Part shown: piece after piece, positions 8,633 to 16,950 of the stretch | Layout: each line of letters begins with the position of its first letter | How positions within the stretch are numbered: position 1 is the first letter of the stretch | Assembly (NCBI GenBank): GCA_943787985.1 | Contig: CALSOO010000008.1 | Coordinates: 69,501-133,500 of the forward strand | From: an uncultured Paracoccaceae bacterium | Lineage (GTDB): Bacteria; Pseudomonadota; Alphaproteobacteria; Rhodobacterales; Rhodobacteraceae | Direction: 5' to 3' | Length of the DNA: 64,000 nt | The notes under the pieces: model-generated | The model's database searches: none | Told to the model about the DNA's origin: nothing | The model's input: only the letters and a program-made list of their open reading frames with translations | Made by a program: the position numbers and the translations under genes

Positions 8633-9514
8633 ATGGCCGTCGCCGCCGCAGCCATTGAGGACAAAGCCCGCCTTGGCATCGTGATGATGCTGGGCGCGTG
8701 GTTCATGTTCTCGCTGGTCGACACCGGCGCCAAGTGGTTGGCGGTGGCCGGATTGCCTGCCTTTCAGCTCGCTTTCATGCGCTACGCGGGCCATTTTGTG
8801 ATCTCTCTGGGCGTCATTGCCAAAGACGGGCTCAGCGTGGACCGCTTTGCCACCACCCATGTGGGGCTGGTGTTGCTGCGGGCGTTTTTGCTGATGTCCG
8901 CCACCTTGCTCAATTTCTACATCTTGCGCTTCTTGCCCTTGACCGTTGTGTCCGCGATCATGTTCTCCTCTCCTGTGATCGTGTGTTTCCTGTCGATCTA
9001 TGTCCTCAAAGAACGGGTCGGCCTGTGGCGCTGGGGCGCAATTGTGCTGGGCTTCATAGGGGTTCTGATTGTGGTGCGCCCTTTTGACGAGAGCTTTCAG
9101 TTGTCCGCGGTGTTTGTGATCTACAATGCAACCGCCATGGCCCTTTATGCGCTGATCACGCGCAAGTTGTCGGGGATTGTGGCTGTGGACACGATGCAGT
9201 TTTACACCGGGCTGGTGGGCACCGCCTTTACCCTGCCCTTTGCCCTTTGGGCGTGGCAATCCCCTGAAACGGTCTGGGGCTGCTGCGTGTTGTTCAGCCT
9301 TGGGGTGTCTGCGTGGCTCGGGCATCAGTGGCTCACCAATGCGCATCGTTACGCCACGGCCAACACACTCATGCCCTACACGTATTCATTCATGATTTAC
9401 GTCTCTGTGCTTGGATACGCGCTGTTCGGCGATGTGCCTGACGCCTATACGCTTGCGGGCGCGGCAGTCATCATCTGTTCGGGCCTGATCATTTGGAAAC
9501 GGGAACAAACATGA
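8633..9514 (+). CDS. EamA/DMT family transporter
   Basis: 293 residues with about ten hydrophobic segments in two EamA repeats (first repeat ending ...GLWRWGAIVLGFIGVLIVV). The drug/metabolite superfamily moves small metabolites across the inner membrane; direction and substrate are unknown. It starts three bases after the preceding stop and overlaps the kinase start by ATGA, so it is part of the operon. Export of a toxic intermediate or overflow metabolite is one possibility (inference). Confidence 0.87.
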   Translation: MAVAAAAIEDKARLGIVMMLGAWFMFSLVDTGAKWLAVAGLPAFQLAFMRYAGHFVISLGVIAKDGLSVDRFATTHVGLVLLRAFLLMSATLLNFYILRFLPLTVVSAIMFSSPVIVCFLSIYVLKERVGLWRWGAIVLGFIGVLIVVRPFDESFQLSAVFVIYNATAMALYALITRKLSGIVAVDTMQFYTGLVGTAFTLPFALWAWQSPETVWGCCVLFSLGVSAWLGHQWLTNAHRYATANTLMPYTYSFMIYVSVLGYALFGDVPDAYTLAGAAVIICSGLIIWKREQT

Positions 9515-10374
9515 CCAAAATCGCATGTATCGGGGAAGCGATGATCGAGCTTTCAATGGACGGTCCCCGTGCAGATGTGGGGGTGGCAGGGGACACTTTG
9601 AACTCGGCCATTTACCTCAAACGCAACGCCCCGAGCATGGAAGTCGACTATATCACCCGCCTTGGAGATGATCCGTTTTCCTCGCAAATCCGCAAGTTCA
9701 TCACCGCCAATGGCATCGGCACGCAGCGGATCGCGCGCACACCTGGCGCCTCCCCCGGTCTGTATGCCATCACCACGAACAACTTGGGCGAACGTGCTTT
9801 TACCTATTGGCGCAGCACCTCGCCGGCGCGCGATTTGTTTAGTGCCGGGGACTACTCTGTGCTTGACGGGTATGACGCGCTGTATCTGTCGGGGATCACC
9901 ATGGCGATCCTGCCTCACAGCGTCCGTCTGGAGTTGATCCAATGGCTCAACGACAGCCCCGTCACCTTGATCTATGACAGCAACCACCGCCCCAAACTGT
10001 GGGACAGCACCAAAAATGCCAAAATGATCACCCGCGCCTTGTGGCACCGCGCGGATATTGCTTTGCCCTCGATTGATGATGAAATGCTGCTGTTTGGTGA
10101 AGAAGCACATGAAGTCGAAGCCCGGTTTTCCAGCTTCAACGGCATTGGTGCACTCAAACGGGGCGAAAAGGGGCCAATGTCGCTTGGGCCGGATGTGGCG
10201 CAGGATTACCCTGCCGCCCCGCAGGTTGTGGACACCACCGCCGCAGGCGACAGTTTCAACGGCGCCTATGTTGCGGCGGTGTTTTCAGGCGCCACCCAGG
10301 CAGAGGCGCTGATGGCAGGCCATGTTTGTGCGGCAAAAGTTGTGCAACACCGCGGTGCGATTATTCCGGAATAA
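9511..10374 (+). CDS. kdgK: PfkB-family sugar kinase, probable 2-keto-3-deoxygluconate kinase
   Basis: 287 residues. Ribokinase/PfkB fold: N-terminal IACIGEAMIELS, and the ATP/anion-hole signature DTTAAGDSFNGAYVAA near the C-terminus with its catalytic Asp. In hexuronate pathways KdgK phosphorylates KDG, the product of mannonate and altronate dehydratases, to KDPG. Both dehydratase types lie in this island, which supports the call. ATG 9511 is preferred over an upstream TTG at 9493 because it makes the ATGA overlap with the transporter. The 3' end overlaps convergent uxuB by 14 bases. KDPG aldolase is not in the window. Confidence 0.85.
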   Translation: MTKIACIGEAMIELSMDGPRADVGVAGDTLNSAIYLKRNAPSMEVDYITRLGDDPFSSQIRKFITANGIGTQRIARTPGASPGLYAITTNNLGERAFTYWRSTSPARDLFSAGDYSVLDGYDALYLSGITMAILPHSVRLELIQWLNDSPVTLIYDSNHRPKLWDSTKNAKMITRALWHRADIALPSIDDEMLLFGEEAHEVEARFSSFNGIGALKRGEKGPMSLGPDVAQDYPAAPQVVDTTAAGDSFNGAYVAAVFSGATQAEALMAGHVCAAKVVQHRGAIIPE

Positions 10375-11533
10375 TCGTGTCAAGATCAGCCGCCCCGATC
10401 AGCGCCAACAGTGCTTTGCGCGGGTCAGCCGCCCTCAAAGCGGTTGTGATTTGTGCATGTTGCGGATCATCCACCGCACCGTTCTGAGCGTGGCAAAACT
10501 GCATCCATGCGGCGATCCCGAGCCCCGCTGCCCCCGATGTCCCCCGCGCGCGCAGTGGCGCGACTAAACGGTACGGCAACTTTTGTGTGCCATCCATCGC
10601 AATCTGGCGCAGGCGGTGGGCCAGTTGCGGGTTCTCGAAACGCGCGATCAATGCATCCGCATACCCCTCTGCTTGCCCTTGCACCGCCTGCGGCAAAGTC
10701 AGGGCGGCTTGATCCATCACATCCCGCGCCGACTTGCGCAATTGCGCATCATTGATGGCCTCATGCACATGGACGTAGCCCGCCAGACAGCCTGCATAGG
10801 CCAAATAGGAATGCGCCCCGTTCAACATCCGCAGTTTGCGCAATTCATGGGGGGCCACGTCCTGCACAAATTGCACATCCGGCCAATCAGGGCGGGGCGC
10901 AGCAAAGCGGTCCTCGATCACCCATTCGCGAAATGCTTCGGTGTGCACCACATCCGGCTGCGCGCTGGCGGGGGTGATCCTGTCCACCATCGCATTGGGA
11001 AACGTGATGTGTTCAAAGTTGATAGACAGCCCTGCACAGCGCCCAAAGCGTTGCACTGCCGCCCCCAGACGGTCGCCGTTCCCCGGCATGTTGTCACACG
11101 ACAAAACCGTGACGGGGGTGGTGCGCATCGCCAACCCATGTGCAAGGTAGCCAATCAGACTGCGCGGCGCCTTTTTCGCCAGTTCGTCCCGGATCACCGT
11201 CTCTTGCAGATCCAGCACGCCATTGCCGTCCAGATGATAGCCTTTTTCCGTGACCGTCGCGCTGATCACCTGCACCCGAGGGGCGGTGATCTGCCCCAGA
11301 ACCGCGTCCGGATTTTCGGGCGCGACAAGGATGTCTTTGAGCACGTCAATCCGTTTGATCCCTTGCCCCTGCACGTCCAGATCATAGGCAAATCCCTGTG
11401 CCGCCAGCCCATCGCGCACGGTTCCCGCGCGCAGACTGACCCCGACAATGTCCCACCCGCCTGCATCCTGCGTGTAATCCGCCAAATGGGCCCGCGCGAA
11501 GTTTCCCAGTCCAAAGTGCAAGATACGCGGCAT
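10361..11533 (-). CDS. uxuB: Mannitol dehydrogenase family protein, probable D-fructuronate reductase
   Basis: 390 residues, shorter than the roughly 480 of E. coli UxuB. N-terminal Rossmann start ILHFGLGNFARAH; family motif LSCDNMPGNG; and the polyol-dehydrogenase catalytic region KLRMLNGAHSYLAYAG. It should reduce D-fructuronate to D-mannonate with NADH, between UxaC and UxuA. It starts directly after the stop of uxaC on the same strand, so the two form a unit transcribed away from uxuA. Tagaturonate reductase activity cannot be excluded. Confidence 0.85.
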   Translation of the reverse strand: MPRILHFGLGNFARAHLADYTQDAGGWDIVGVSLRAGTVRDGLAAQGFAYDLDVQGQGIKRIDVLKDILVAPENPDAVLGQITAPRVQVISATVTEKGYHLDGNGVLDLQETVIRDELAKKAPRSLIGYLAHGLAMRTTPVTVLSCDNMPGNGDRLGAAVQRFGRCAGLSINFEHITFPNAMVDRITPASAQPDVVHTEAFREWVIEDRFAAPRPDWPDVQFVQDVAPHELRKLRMLNGAHSYLAYAGCLAGYVHVHEAINDAQLRKSARDVMDQAALTLPQAVQGQAEGYADALIARFENPQLAHRLRQIAMDGTQKLPYRLVAPLRARGTSGAAGLGIAAWMQFCHAQNGAVDDPQHAQITTALRAADPRKALLALIGAADLDTIIPE

Positions 11534-12886
11534 CTAGACCTCCAGACGGTAGGCGTCACGCGCCAGATCAACGGCGAGCCATCGGGCCAGTTCACGGGCC
11601 GCCTCCAGACCGAATGCCCCGCGGTCCACCTGCCCTGCCAAATGCACAGCCACGCTGCGCCGCCACAGATCGTGACGTGCCGGGATCGACAGAAACGCGC
11701 GTGTGTCATCGTTGAACCCGGCTAGATTGTGATAGCCCGCCGTCTCGACAACACTGTCGAAATAGCGCGCAATCCCCGCCGGACTGTCATGAAACCACCA
11801 CGGCGGCCCGATGCGCAAACACGGCCAATGCCCTGCCATCGGGGCCAGTTCCCGCGCGTATGTGCTTTCGTCCAATGTGAACAGAATGATGCGCAACTGC
11901 GGATCATTGCCGACGCGATTGAGCAGCCCTTCAAGGCCCCGCACCCAGTCCACGGCCACCGGAATATCCGCCCCTTTGTCCCGCCCGAAGCGCTGCAACA
12001 CGCGGGCGTTGGTGTTGCGCCGGCTGCCTGCATGGATCTGCATGACCAACCCGTCTTCAACCGACATTTGTGCCATTTCGATCAGCATATGACCGTAGAA
12101 CTGTCGTTTTTCCTGCGCGCTTGCCACGCCTTGGCGCAGCTTTTGAAACAGGGCCTCTGGAGTGCTCAACCACTCGGTCCAGACCACTTCGATCGCGTGA
12201 TCCGTGGCGGTTGCCCCAAGTGCCGCAAAGGCGGCGCGGCGGGTGCGCAGGGCCTCCAGATAGCCCTCGAACGTGGCCGTGTCACAGCCCGTGATCCGCC
12301 CCAATTGCTCGATATTGCGGCCAAACTCCGCATCCATCGGGTCCAGCACACCGTCAGGGCGAAATGTCGGAATGACGCGCCCGCCCCATTTGCCATCTCT
12401 TATCAAGCTATGGTGGGACAGATCGTCCAGCGCACTGTCCGTTGTCGCCAGCACCTCGATGTTGAACCGCTCGAACAAGGCGCGGGGACGGTGGTCATCG
12501 CGCACAAGGCTCTGTGCAATCCGGTCATATATTTCGTCAGCACTTGCCGGGCTCAAAGGGGTCGCAATCCCAAGGGTATCGCGCAGCACATGCTCAATCC
12601 ATATGCGGCTCGGCGTGCCCAGAAACAAATGCCAATGGGCCGCAAACAGGCGAAACACCACGCGCGGATCGGCCTTGGCCCCGATCCCCAACGCCTCCAA
12701 CGGCACCCCTTGGGAATAGAGCATGCGAAACACATAGTGATCGGGAATCACCAACAGGTCCGCGGGATTGGCAAATGGCGCATCCGTGCTGAACCACGCC
12801 GGATCGCAATGCCCGTGCGGCGACACAATCGGCAACGCGCGCGTGCCTTCATAAAGGGCTTCGGCCTGTCCGCTGAGACTGCGCAT
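11534..12886 (-). CDS. uxaC: Glucuronate (uronate) isomerase
   Basis: 450 residues (E. coli 470). Amidohydrolase-like (beta/alpha)8 enzyme with metal-site motif SPHGHCDP near the N-terminus, then DHYVFRMLYSQG, and the characteristic C-terminal GWWFHDSPAGI-like stretch (here GPPWWFHDSPAGI) and GFNDDTRAFLSIPARHD. It isomerises D-glucuronate to D-fructuronate and D-galacturonate to D-tagaturonate, the first step of hexuronate use. Upstream lies a 163-base divergent region shared with uxuA that contains an operator-like palindrome. Confidence 0.95.
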   Translation of the reverse strand: MRSLSGQAEALYEGTRALPIVSPHGHCDPAWFSTDAPFANPADLLVIPDHYVFRMLYSQGVPLEALGIGAKADPRVVFRLFAAHWHLFLGTPSRIWIEHVLRDTLGIATPLSPASADEIYDRIAQSLVRDDHRPRALFERFNIEVLATTDSALDDLSHHSLIRDGKWGGRVIPTFRPDGVLDPMDAEFGRNIEQLGRITGCDTATFEGYLEALRTRRAAFAALGATATDHAIEVVWTEWLSTPEALFQKLRQGVASAQEKRQFYGHMLIEMAQMSVEDGLVMQIHAGSRRNTNARVLQRFGRDKGADIPVAVDWVRGLEGLLNRVGNDPQLRIILFTLDESTYARELAPMAGHWPCLRIGPPWWFHDSPAGIARYFDSVVETAGYHNLAGFNDDTRAFLSIPARHDLWRRSVAVHLAGQVDRGAFGLEAARELARWLAVDLARDAYRLEV

Positions 12887-12904
12887 GAATGTTTCCTTTG
12901 TATG

Positions 12905-12922
12905 TTTGCCCAGTTTGGCAAA
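12905..12922. promoter_or_regulatory. Operator-like palindrome upstream of uxaC
   Basis: Perfect 6-bp inverted repeat TTTGCC-N6-GGCAAA, 18 bases upstream of uxaC in the uxaC/uxuA divergent region. Its form suits a dimeric repressor of the GntR or LacI type that commonly controls hexuronate genes, but no such regulator gene is in the window. Confidence 0.4.
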
Positions 12923-13049
12923 GCTTGCCGCCCATTGAAAGGTTTTGCTTGGCGCACGCCGCGTTTCAGGCCAGATTTAGCATCAAAGAGGAACCGCTCA
13001 TGCGCATCATATCACCGCCCCAATCCTGCATCTTTTTAGAGTGCGGATC

Positions 13050-14273
13050 ATGAAGCAAACATGGCGCTGGTTCGGCCCCGCAGACCCCATCCCGTTGGCT
13101 GACCTGCATCAAGCCGGCGTGCAAGGCATCGTCACCGCATTGCATCAATTTGCCCCCGGTGTTGCATGGCCCGAACAGGCGATTGATGCGCGCGTCGCCG
13201 CGTTGGCGCAGGCTGGATACACATGGGACGTGGTCGAGAGCCTGCCGGTGTCCGAGGCCATCAAGACCCAAGGGCCACAGATGGCCGGGCACATCGCAGC
13301 CTACAAGATATCCATGGAGCGGCTGGCCGTGCGCGGGATCAAAACCATTTGCTACAACTTCATGCCGGTTCTGGACTGGACGCGCACGGATTTGGCCGCG
13401 CCACAACCGCATGGGGGCACCGCGATGGTGTTCGATCTGGTGGATTTCGCCGCCTTTGATCTGCATATTTTGCAGCGCGCACAGGCAATTGACGACTACG
13501 ACGACGCCTTGCGCGATATGGCACAGGCCCGGTTTGACGCAATGGACGATGTACGGCGCAAAAAGCTGCAAACCAATGTGACTGCGGGGCTTCCGGGTGC
13601 CAATGACACGTGGCGCATTGAAGACGTCACCCACCACCTGGGCACCTACGACGGGATTGCCCCTGTACGGCTCCGCCAGAACCTGATCGATTTCTTGACG
13701 CAAGTGGTGCCAACGGCCGAACGTCTGGGCGTGCGGCTGTGTTGTCACCCTGATGATCCGCCCTTTCCCTTGCTTGGGCTGCCACGGGTGATGTCGAACC
13801 TGAGCGACTACGCGACTGTTCTGGATGCGGTAGACAGCCCTGCAAACGGGGCCACCCTGTGCACAGGGTCATTGGGGGTGGATGCGGGCTTTGATCCTGT
13901 GGCGTTCGTGCATGCGCTTGGGGACCGCATCCACTTTGTGCACCTGCGCAACACCAAACGCCTTGAAGGACCAGATCCCGCACGCCCGTCCTTTTTCGAG
14001 GCCGCGCATCTGGAGGGTGACACAGATATGGTCGCCACCGTGCATGCTTTGATGGAACAGCAAGCACAGCGAAAAGCCCAAGGGCGGACGGACTGGGAAA
14101 TGCCTATGCGCCCCGACCACGGACAGGCAATTTTGACCGACTTGCAAACGCACTCAACGCCCGGCTACCCGCTGATCGGGCGGATGCGGGGGTTGGCAGA
14201 ATTGCGCGGCATCATGGCCGGCTGGCGCAGCACTTGGAACAATATTCCACTCACAGAAGGCAGAGGGGATTAA
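13050..14273 (+). CDS. uxuA: Mannonate dehydratase
   Basis: 407 residues (E. coli 394). Starts MKQTWRWFGPADPIPL, typical of UxuA. Contains GIVTALHQ, CYNFMPVLDWTRTDL, LCCHPDDPP, CTGSLG and HLRNTK, the metal- and substrate-binding segments of this xylose-isomerase-like enzyme (Fe/Mn). It converts D-mannonate to KDG, the substrate of the nearby kinase. ATG 13050 is preferred to GTG 13041. It is divergent from uxaC-uxuB with a common control region. Confidence 0.95.
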   Translation: MKQTWRWFGPADPIPLADLHQAGVQGIVTALHQFAPGVAWPEQAIDARVAALAQAGYTWDVVESLPVSEAIKTQGPQMAGHIAAYKISMERLAVRGIKTICYNFMPVLDWTRTDLAAPQPHGGTAMVFDLVDFAAFDLHILQRAQAIDDYDDALRDMAQARFDAMDDVRRKKLQTNVTAGLPGANDTWRIEDVTHHLGTYDGIAPVRLRQNLIDFLTQVVPTAERLGVRLCCHPDDPPFPLLGLPRVMSNLSDYATVLDAVDSPANGATLCTGSLGVDAGFDPVAFVHALGDRIHFVHLRNTKRLEGPDPARPSFFEAAHLEGDTDMVATVHALMEQQAQRKAQGRTDWEMPMRPDHGQAILTDLQTHSTPGYPLIGRMRGLAELRGIMAGWRSTWNNIPLTEGRGD

Positions 14274-14352
14274 ATTCCCGACAATTCGCGCCTTGACGGC
14301 ACAAACCTGTCGCACCACGTTAGAGCCAAGTCATCTGACAGGAGTCACCAAA

Positions 14353-15237
14353 ATGCCCACACCTGCCGTGAACATGTCCCAAGCCCCTCACGTCAAAGCC
14401 TTTTTTGACCCGCAATCCAACACCATCGGGTATGTGATCAAAGACCCCTCAAGCATGTCCTGCGCCGTGATCGACGCGGTGATGCAGTTTGACTACGCGG
14501 CGGGACGGCTCAGCTATGACTGCGCCGATGACATGATCGCCTATATCGAGGGCAAAGAGTTGAGCCTGGAATGGATCATCGAAACCCATGTGCACGCCGA
14601 CCACCTCTCGGGGGCACCCTACATCCAGAAACGCCTGGGCGGGCAAATCGGGATCGGCGAGGGGATCATGGAAATTCAAAACACCTTCGGCAAGATTTTC
14701 AACGAGGGAACAGAGTTCCAACGGGACGGTTCGCAATTTGATCGACTTTTCAAGGACAACGACACCTACAAAGTCGGCAAAATGGACTGTTTCGCCATGC
14801 ACACACCGGGGCACACGCCAGCATGTATGGTGCATGTGATGGGGGACGCGGCCTTTGCAGGGGACACTCTGTTTATGCCAGACGGCGGCTCCGCACGCGC
14901 CGATTTCCCCGGCGGGGACGCAGGACAATTGTTCGACAGCATCACGCGGGTGCTCGCCTTGCCCAAAGACATGCGGCTGTTCGTCTGTCATGACTATGGA
15001 CCAAACGGACGGGCCATCGCATGGGAAACCACAATCGAAGAGCAAAAAAACGCGAATATCCACGTGGGCGCTGACGCGTGCCGCGCAGACTTTGTCGCCA
15101 TGCGCGAAACGCGTGACGCACAACTGGCCATGCCCAAACTGATTATCCCCTCACTGCAAGTGAACATGCGCGCAGGGGAAATGCCGCAGGACGCCAGCGG
15201 CAACATGATGCTCAAAGTGCCCGTGAACAAACTCTGA
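14353..15237 (+). CDS. MBL-fold hydrolase, persulfide-dioxygenase/BLH-like
   Basis: 294 residues. Metallo-beta-lactamase fold with THVHADH (H79, H81, D83, H84), a second metal region HTPGHTPACMVH, and GDTLFMPDGGSARADFPGG. This last motif is characteristic of the ETHE1/BLH persulfide dioxygenase branch that oxidises glutathione persulfide in sulfide detoxification. ATG 14353 is chosen because AGGAG lies 8 bases upstream; an in-frame upstream start at 14293 would cover that site. It appears to be a single gene, convergent with the hpa operon. A general glyoxalase-II-like thioesterase is the alternative. Confidence 0.85.
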   Translation: MPTPAVNMSQAPHVKAFFDPQSNTIGYVIKDPSSMSCAVIDAVMQFDYAAGRLSYDCADDMIAYIEGKELSLEWIIETHVHADHLSGAPYIQKRLGGQIGIGEGIMEIQNTFGKIFNEGTEFQRDGSQFDRLFKDNDTYKVGKMDCFAMHTPGHTPACMVHVMGDAAFAGDTLFMPDGGSARADFPGGDAGQLFDSITRVLALPKDMRLFVCHDYGPNGRAIAWETTIEEQKNANIHVGADACRADFVAMRETRDAQLAMPKLIIPSLQVNMRAGEMPQDASGNMMLKVPVNKL

Positions 15238-15283
15238 TCCGAACTTCATCTCGCCCGTTAAACCTCGGGGGAGCCCGAAGGGC

Positions 15284-15300
15284 GGGGGCAGAGCCCCCTT
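15284..15300. terminator. Hairpin between convergent BLH-like gene and hpaH
   Basis: GGGGGC-AGA-GCCCCC, a 6-bp GC stem with a 3-base loop, in the 61-base gap between convergent genes. There is no long T-run on either strand, so function as a terminator is only likely. Confidence 0.4.
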
Positions 15301-16099
15301 AAGCAAAGGTCAGGTCAACGCGCCCGAAAGCCCCGAAATCTGCCTCGAAAACAGTGCCGCTTGGGGCCTCGACCGGACGGATAAAGGAGCCGGACAGCAC
15401 AATCTCGCCCGCGGCCAAGCCCTCGCCGTATTGCGCGAGCCTGTGCACCAGCCACAAAATACCCGTGACAGGATCATCCAGAACCCCTGCCCCAAGGCCG
15501 GTTTCCTCCACCACGCCATTGACCTTCAAAACCGCCCCGACCCAGCGTAGATCATGCGCATCGATGGCATGGCGTTCGGCCCCCATAACGATACCAGCAT
15601 TGGCCGCGTTGTCCGACACCGTATCCACGATAATACGGGCCTGACCTGTCGCGGGATCGGCGCGCAAAATGCGGGTATCCAGGACTTCCAAGGACGCAAC
15701 CACATAATCTGTCGCCGCCACCACATCCGCACGTGTCACATTCGCACCGCGCAGGTCGTGTTTCATCACAAAGGCAATCTCTGCCTCGATCCGCGGCTGG
15801 ATAAAGCGGCCCTGTGGCACCACATCGCCCGTTTCAAACAGCATGTCATCAAGCAACACACCGCTGTCAGGGGTTTCGATGTTGAGCGCCTTTTGCATCG
15901 CGCGACTGGTCAGCCCGATCTTCCAACCGATCACGTTTCGCCCCGTCGCCTTCTTCATCGCAACCAATGCAGATTGCACGGCGTAGGCATCATCCAGAGT
16001 CATTTCGGGATGCGCCACACTGAGCAGACCGCATTGTTGGCCTGTGTCTTCGGCGGCAAAAAGCCGGGCGGCTGCGGCTTCAATTTGCGCAGGGGTCAT
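15299..16099 (-). CDS. hpaH: 2-oxo-hept-4-ene-1,7-dioate hydratase
   Basis: 266 residues, a fumarylacetoacetate-hydrolase-fold hydratase like 2-keto-4-pentenoate hydratases. Recognisable segments: AYAVQSALV, GWKIGLTSRAMQ, GVLLDDMLFE, and the metal-ligand acidic pair in PRIEAEIAFV. It hydrates 2-oxohept-4-enedioate to 4-hydroxy-2-oxoheptanedioate late in homoprotocatechuate breakdown. It is the last gene of the operon and overlaps hpaG by 4 bases. The aldolase (HpaI) that should follow is not present here. Confidence 0.88.
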   Translation of the reverse strand: MTPAQIEAAAARLFAAEDTGQQCGLLSVAHPEMTLDDAYAVQSALVAMKKATGRNVIGWKIGLTSRAMQKALNIETPDSGVLLDDMLFETGDVVPQGRFIQPRIEAEIAFVMKHDLRGANVTRADVVAATDYVVASLEVLDTRILRADPATGQARIIVDTVSDNAANAGIVMGAERHAIDAHDLRWVGAVLKVNGVVEETGLGAGVLDDPVTGILWLVHRLAQYGEGLAAGEIVLSGSFIRPVEAPSGTVFEADFGAFGRVDLTFA

Positions 16100-16950
16100 T
16101 CGTCAATCACTCCGTTGCGCAGGATGCCGATGCCTGCGGCCTCGATCTCGATCTCGTCACCGGGCTCCAGCCAGATCGGCGGATCAAAGCGTGCCCCAGC
16201 CCCCGTCGGCGTGCCTGTGATGATAACATCACCCGGCACCAAAGTGGTGAAGGTAGAGATATATTCGATCTGGCGCGCCACCGGAAACAGCATACGCGCC
16301 GTGTTGTCCTTTTGACGCACATCGCCGTTCACACGCGCCTGCAAATCCGTGCCCGTGATCTGGTCATGACGCTCGAAGGGCACCAGCCAAGGACCAATGG
16401 CACCTGATCCATCCCAGTTTTTGCCTTGGGTCACATTGAACTTTGCATGGCGCACCCAGTCCCGGATAGTGCCCTCATTGCAAAGTGTTAACGCGGCAAT
16501 GTGATCCAGAGCTTCAGCTTGTGGAATGCGACGTCCGCCTTTGCCAATGACAATCGCGATCTCGCCCTCATAATCCAGTTGCGGGCTTTCAGGCGGGCGC
16601 GTCAGCGGTGTTTCATGCCCGACAAACGAGCGTGGAAAGCGGATGAACAACGACATGTTTGGCGGCGCGTCCTGCCCGTCTTTGTATTCGGCATTGCGAT
16701 CGGGAAAGTTCACCCCGACACAGATGATCTTTTCAGGATCAGGCACCGGAATATCCCAGCGAAAACGGCCTGTCGGGTGGCTCACGGCCAGCCCTTGTGC
16801 GGCCTCGACCAATTGGGCCAACGCACCGGCCTCGATCACATTGCGCAGGGTTTTCCACTGCGGAAACAAATGGGACAGGGAAATCATGCCCCCCTCGGCA
16901 ACCGCACCGTAGTGCTGCACACCGTCCGCCGTAAAAGTCGCAAGGTTCAT
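16096..16950 (-). CDS. hpaG: Fumarylacetoacetate hydrolase family protein, probable OPET decarboxylase
   Basis: 284 residues, single FAH domain. Motifs include ICVGVNFPDRNAEY, the metal site LDYEGEIAIVIGKGG, FNVTQGKNWDG and PGDVIITGTPTGAG. In enterobacterial Hpa pathways this fold decarboxylates 5-oxo-pent-3-ene-1,2,5-tricarboxylate. Enterobacterial HpaG has two fused FAH domains; here the isomerase step is probably left to the separate HpaF. ATG 16950 is chosen: GGGAG lies 10 bases upstream, and the start overlaps the decarboxylase stop as ATGA. Confidence 0.85.
   Translation of the reverse strand: MNLATFTADGVQHYGAVAEGGMISLSHLFPQWKTLRNVIEAGALAQLVEAAQGLAVSHPTGRFRWDIPVPDPEKIICVGVNFPDRNAEYKDGQDAPPNMSLFIRFPRSFVGHETPLTRPPESPQLDYEGEIAIVIGKGGRRIPQAEALDHIAALTLCNEGTIRDWVRHAKFNVTQGKNWDGSGAIGPWLVPFERHDQITGTDLQARVNGDVRQKDNTARMLFPVARQIEYISTFTTLVPGDVIITGTPTGAGARFDPPIWLEPGDEIEIEAAGIGILRNGVIDE

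Noticed and set aside
7610-9346. Long open frame on the minus strand (about 578 codons) opposite the GarR-like and EamA genes
   Set aside because: His/Gly/Gln-rich nonsense composition with no motif; both plus-strand genes under it have clear family motifs. It is a GC-rich shadow frame.
10583-11725. Long plus-strand open frame opposite uxuB
   Set aside because: uxuB has recognisable motifs (CDNMPGNG, KLRMLNGAHSY); the opposite frame has none.
11729-13039. 436-codon plus-strand open frame opposite uxaC
   Set aside because: Shadow of uxaC; Arg/His-rich composition, no family.
14281-14352. TTGACG at 14293 as a -35 promoter element of the BLH-like gene
   Set aside because: No acceptable -10 at a normal distance could be found.
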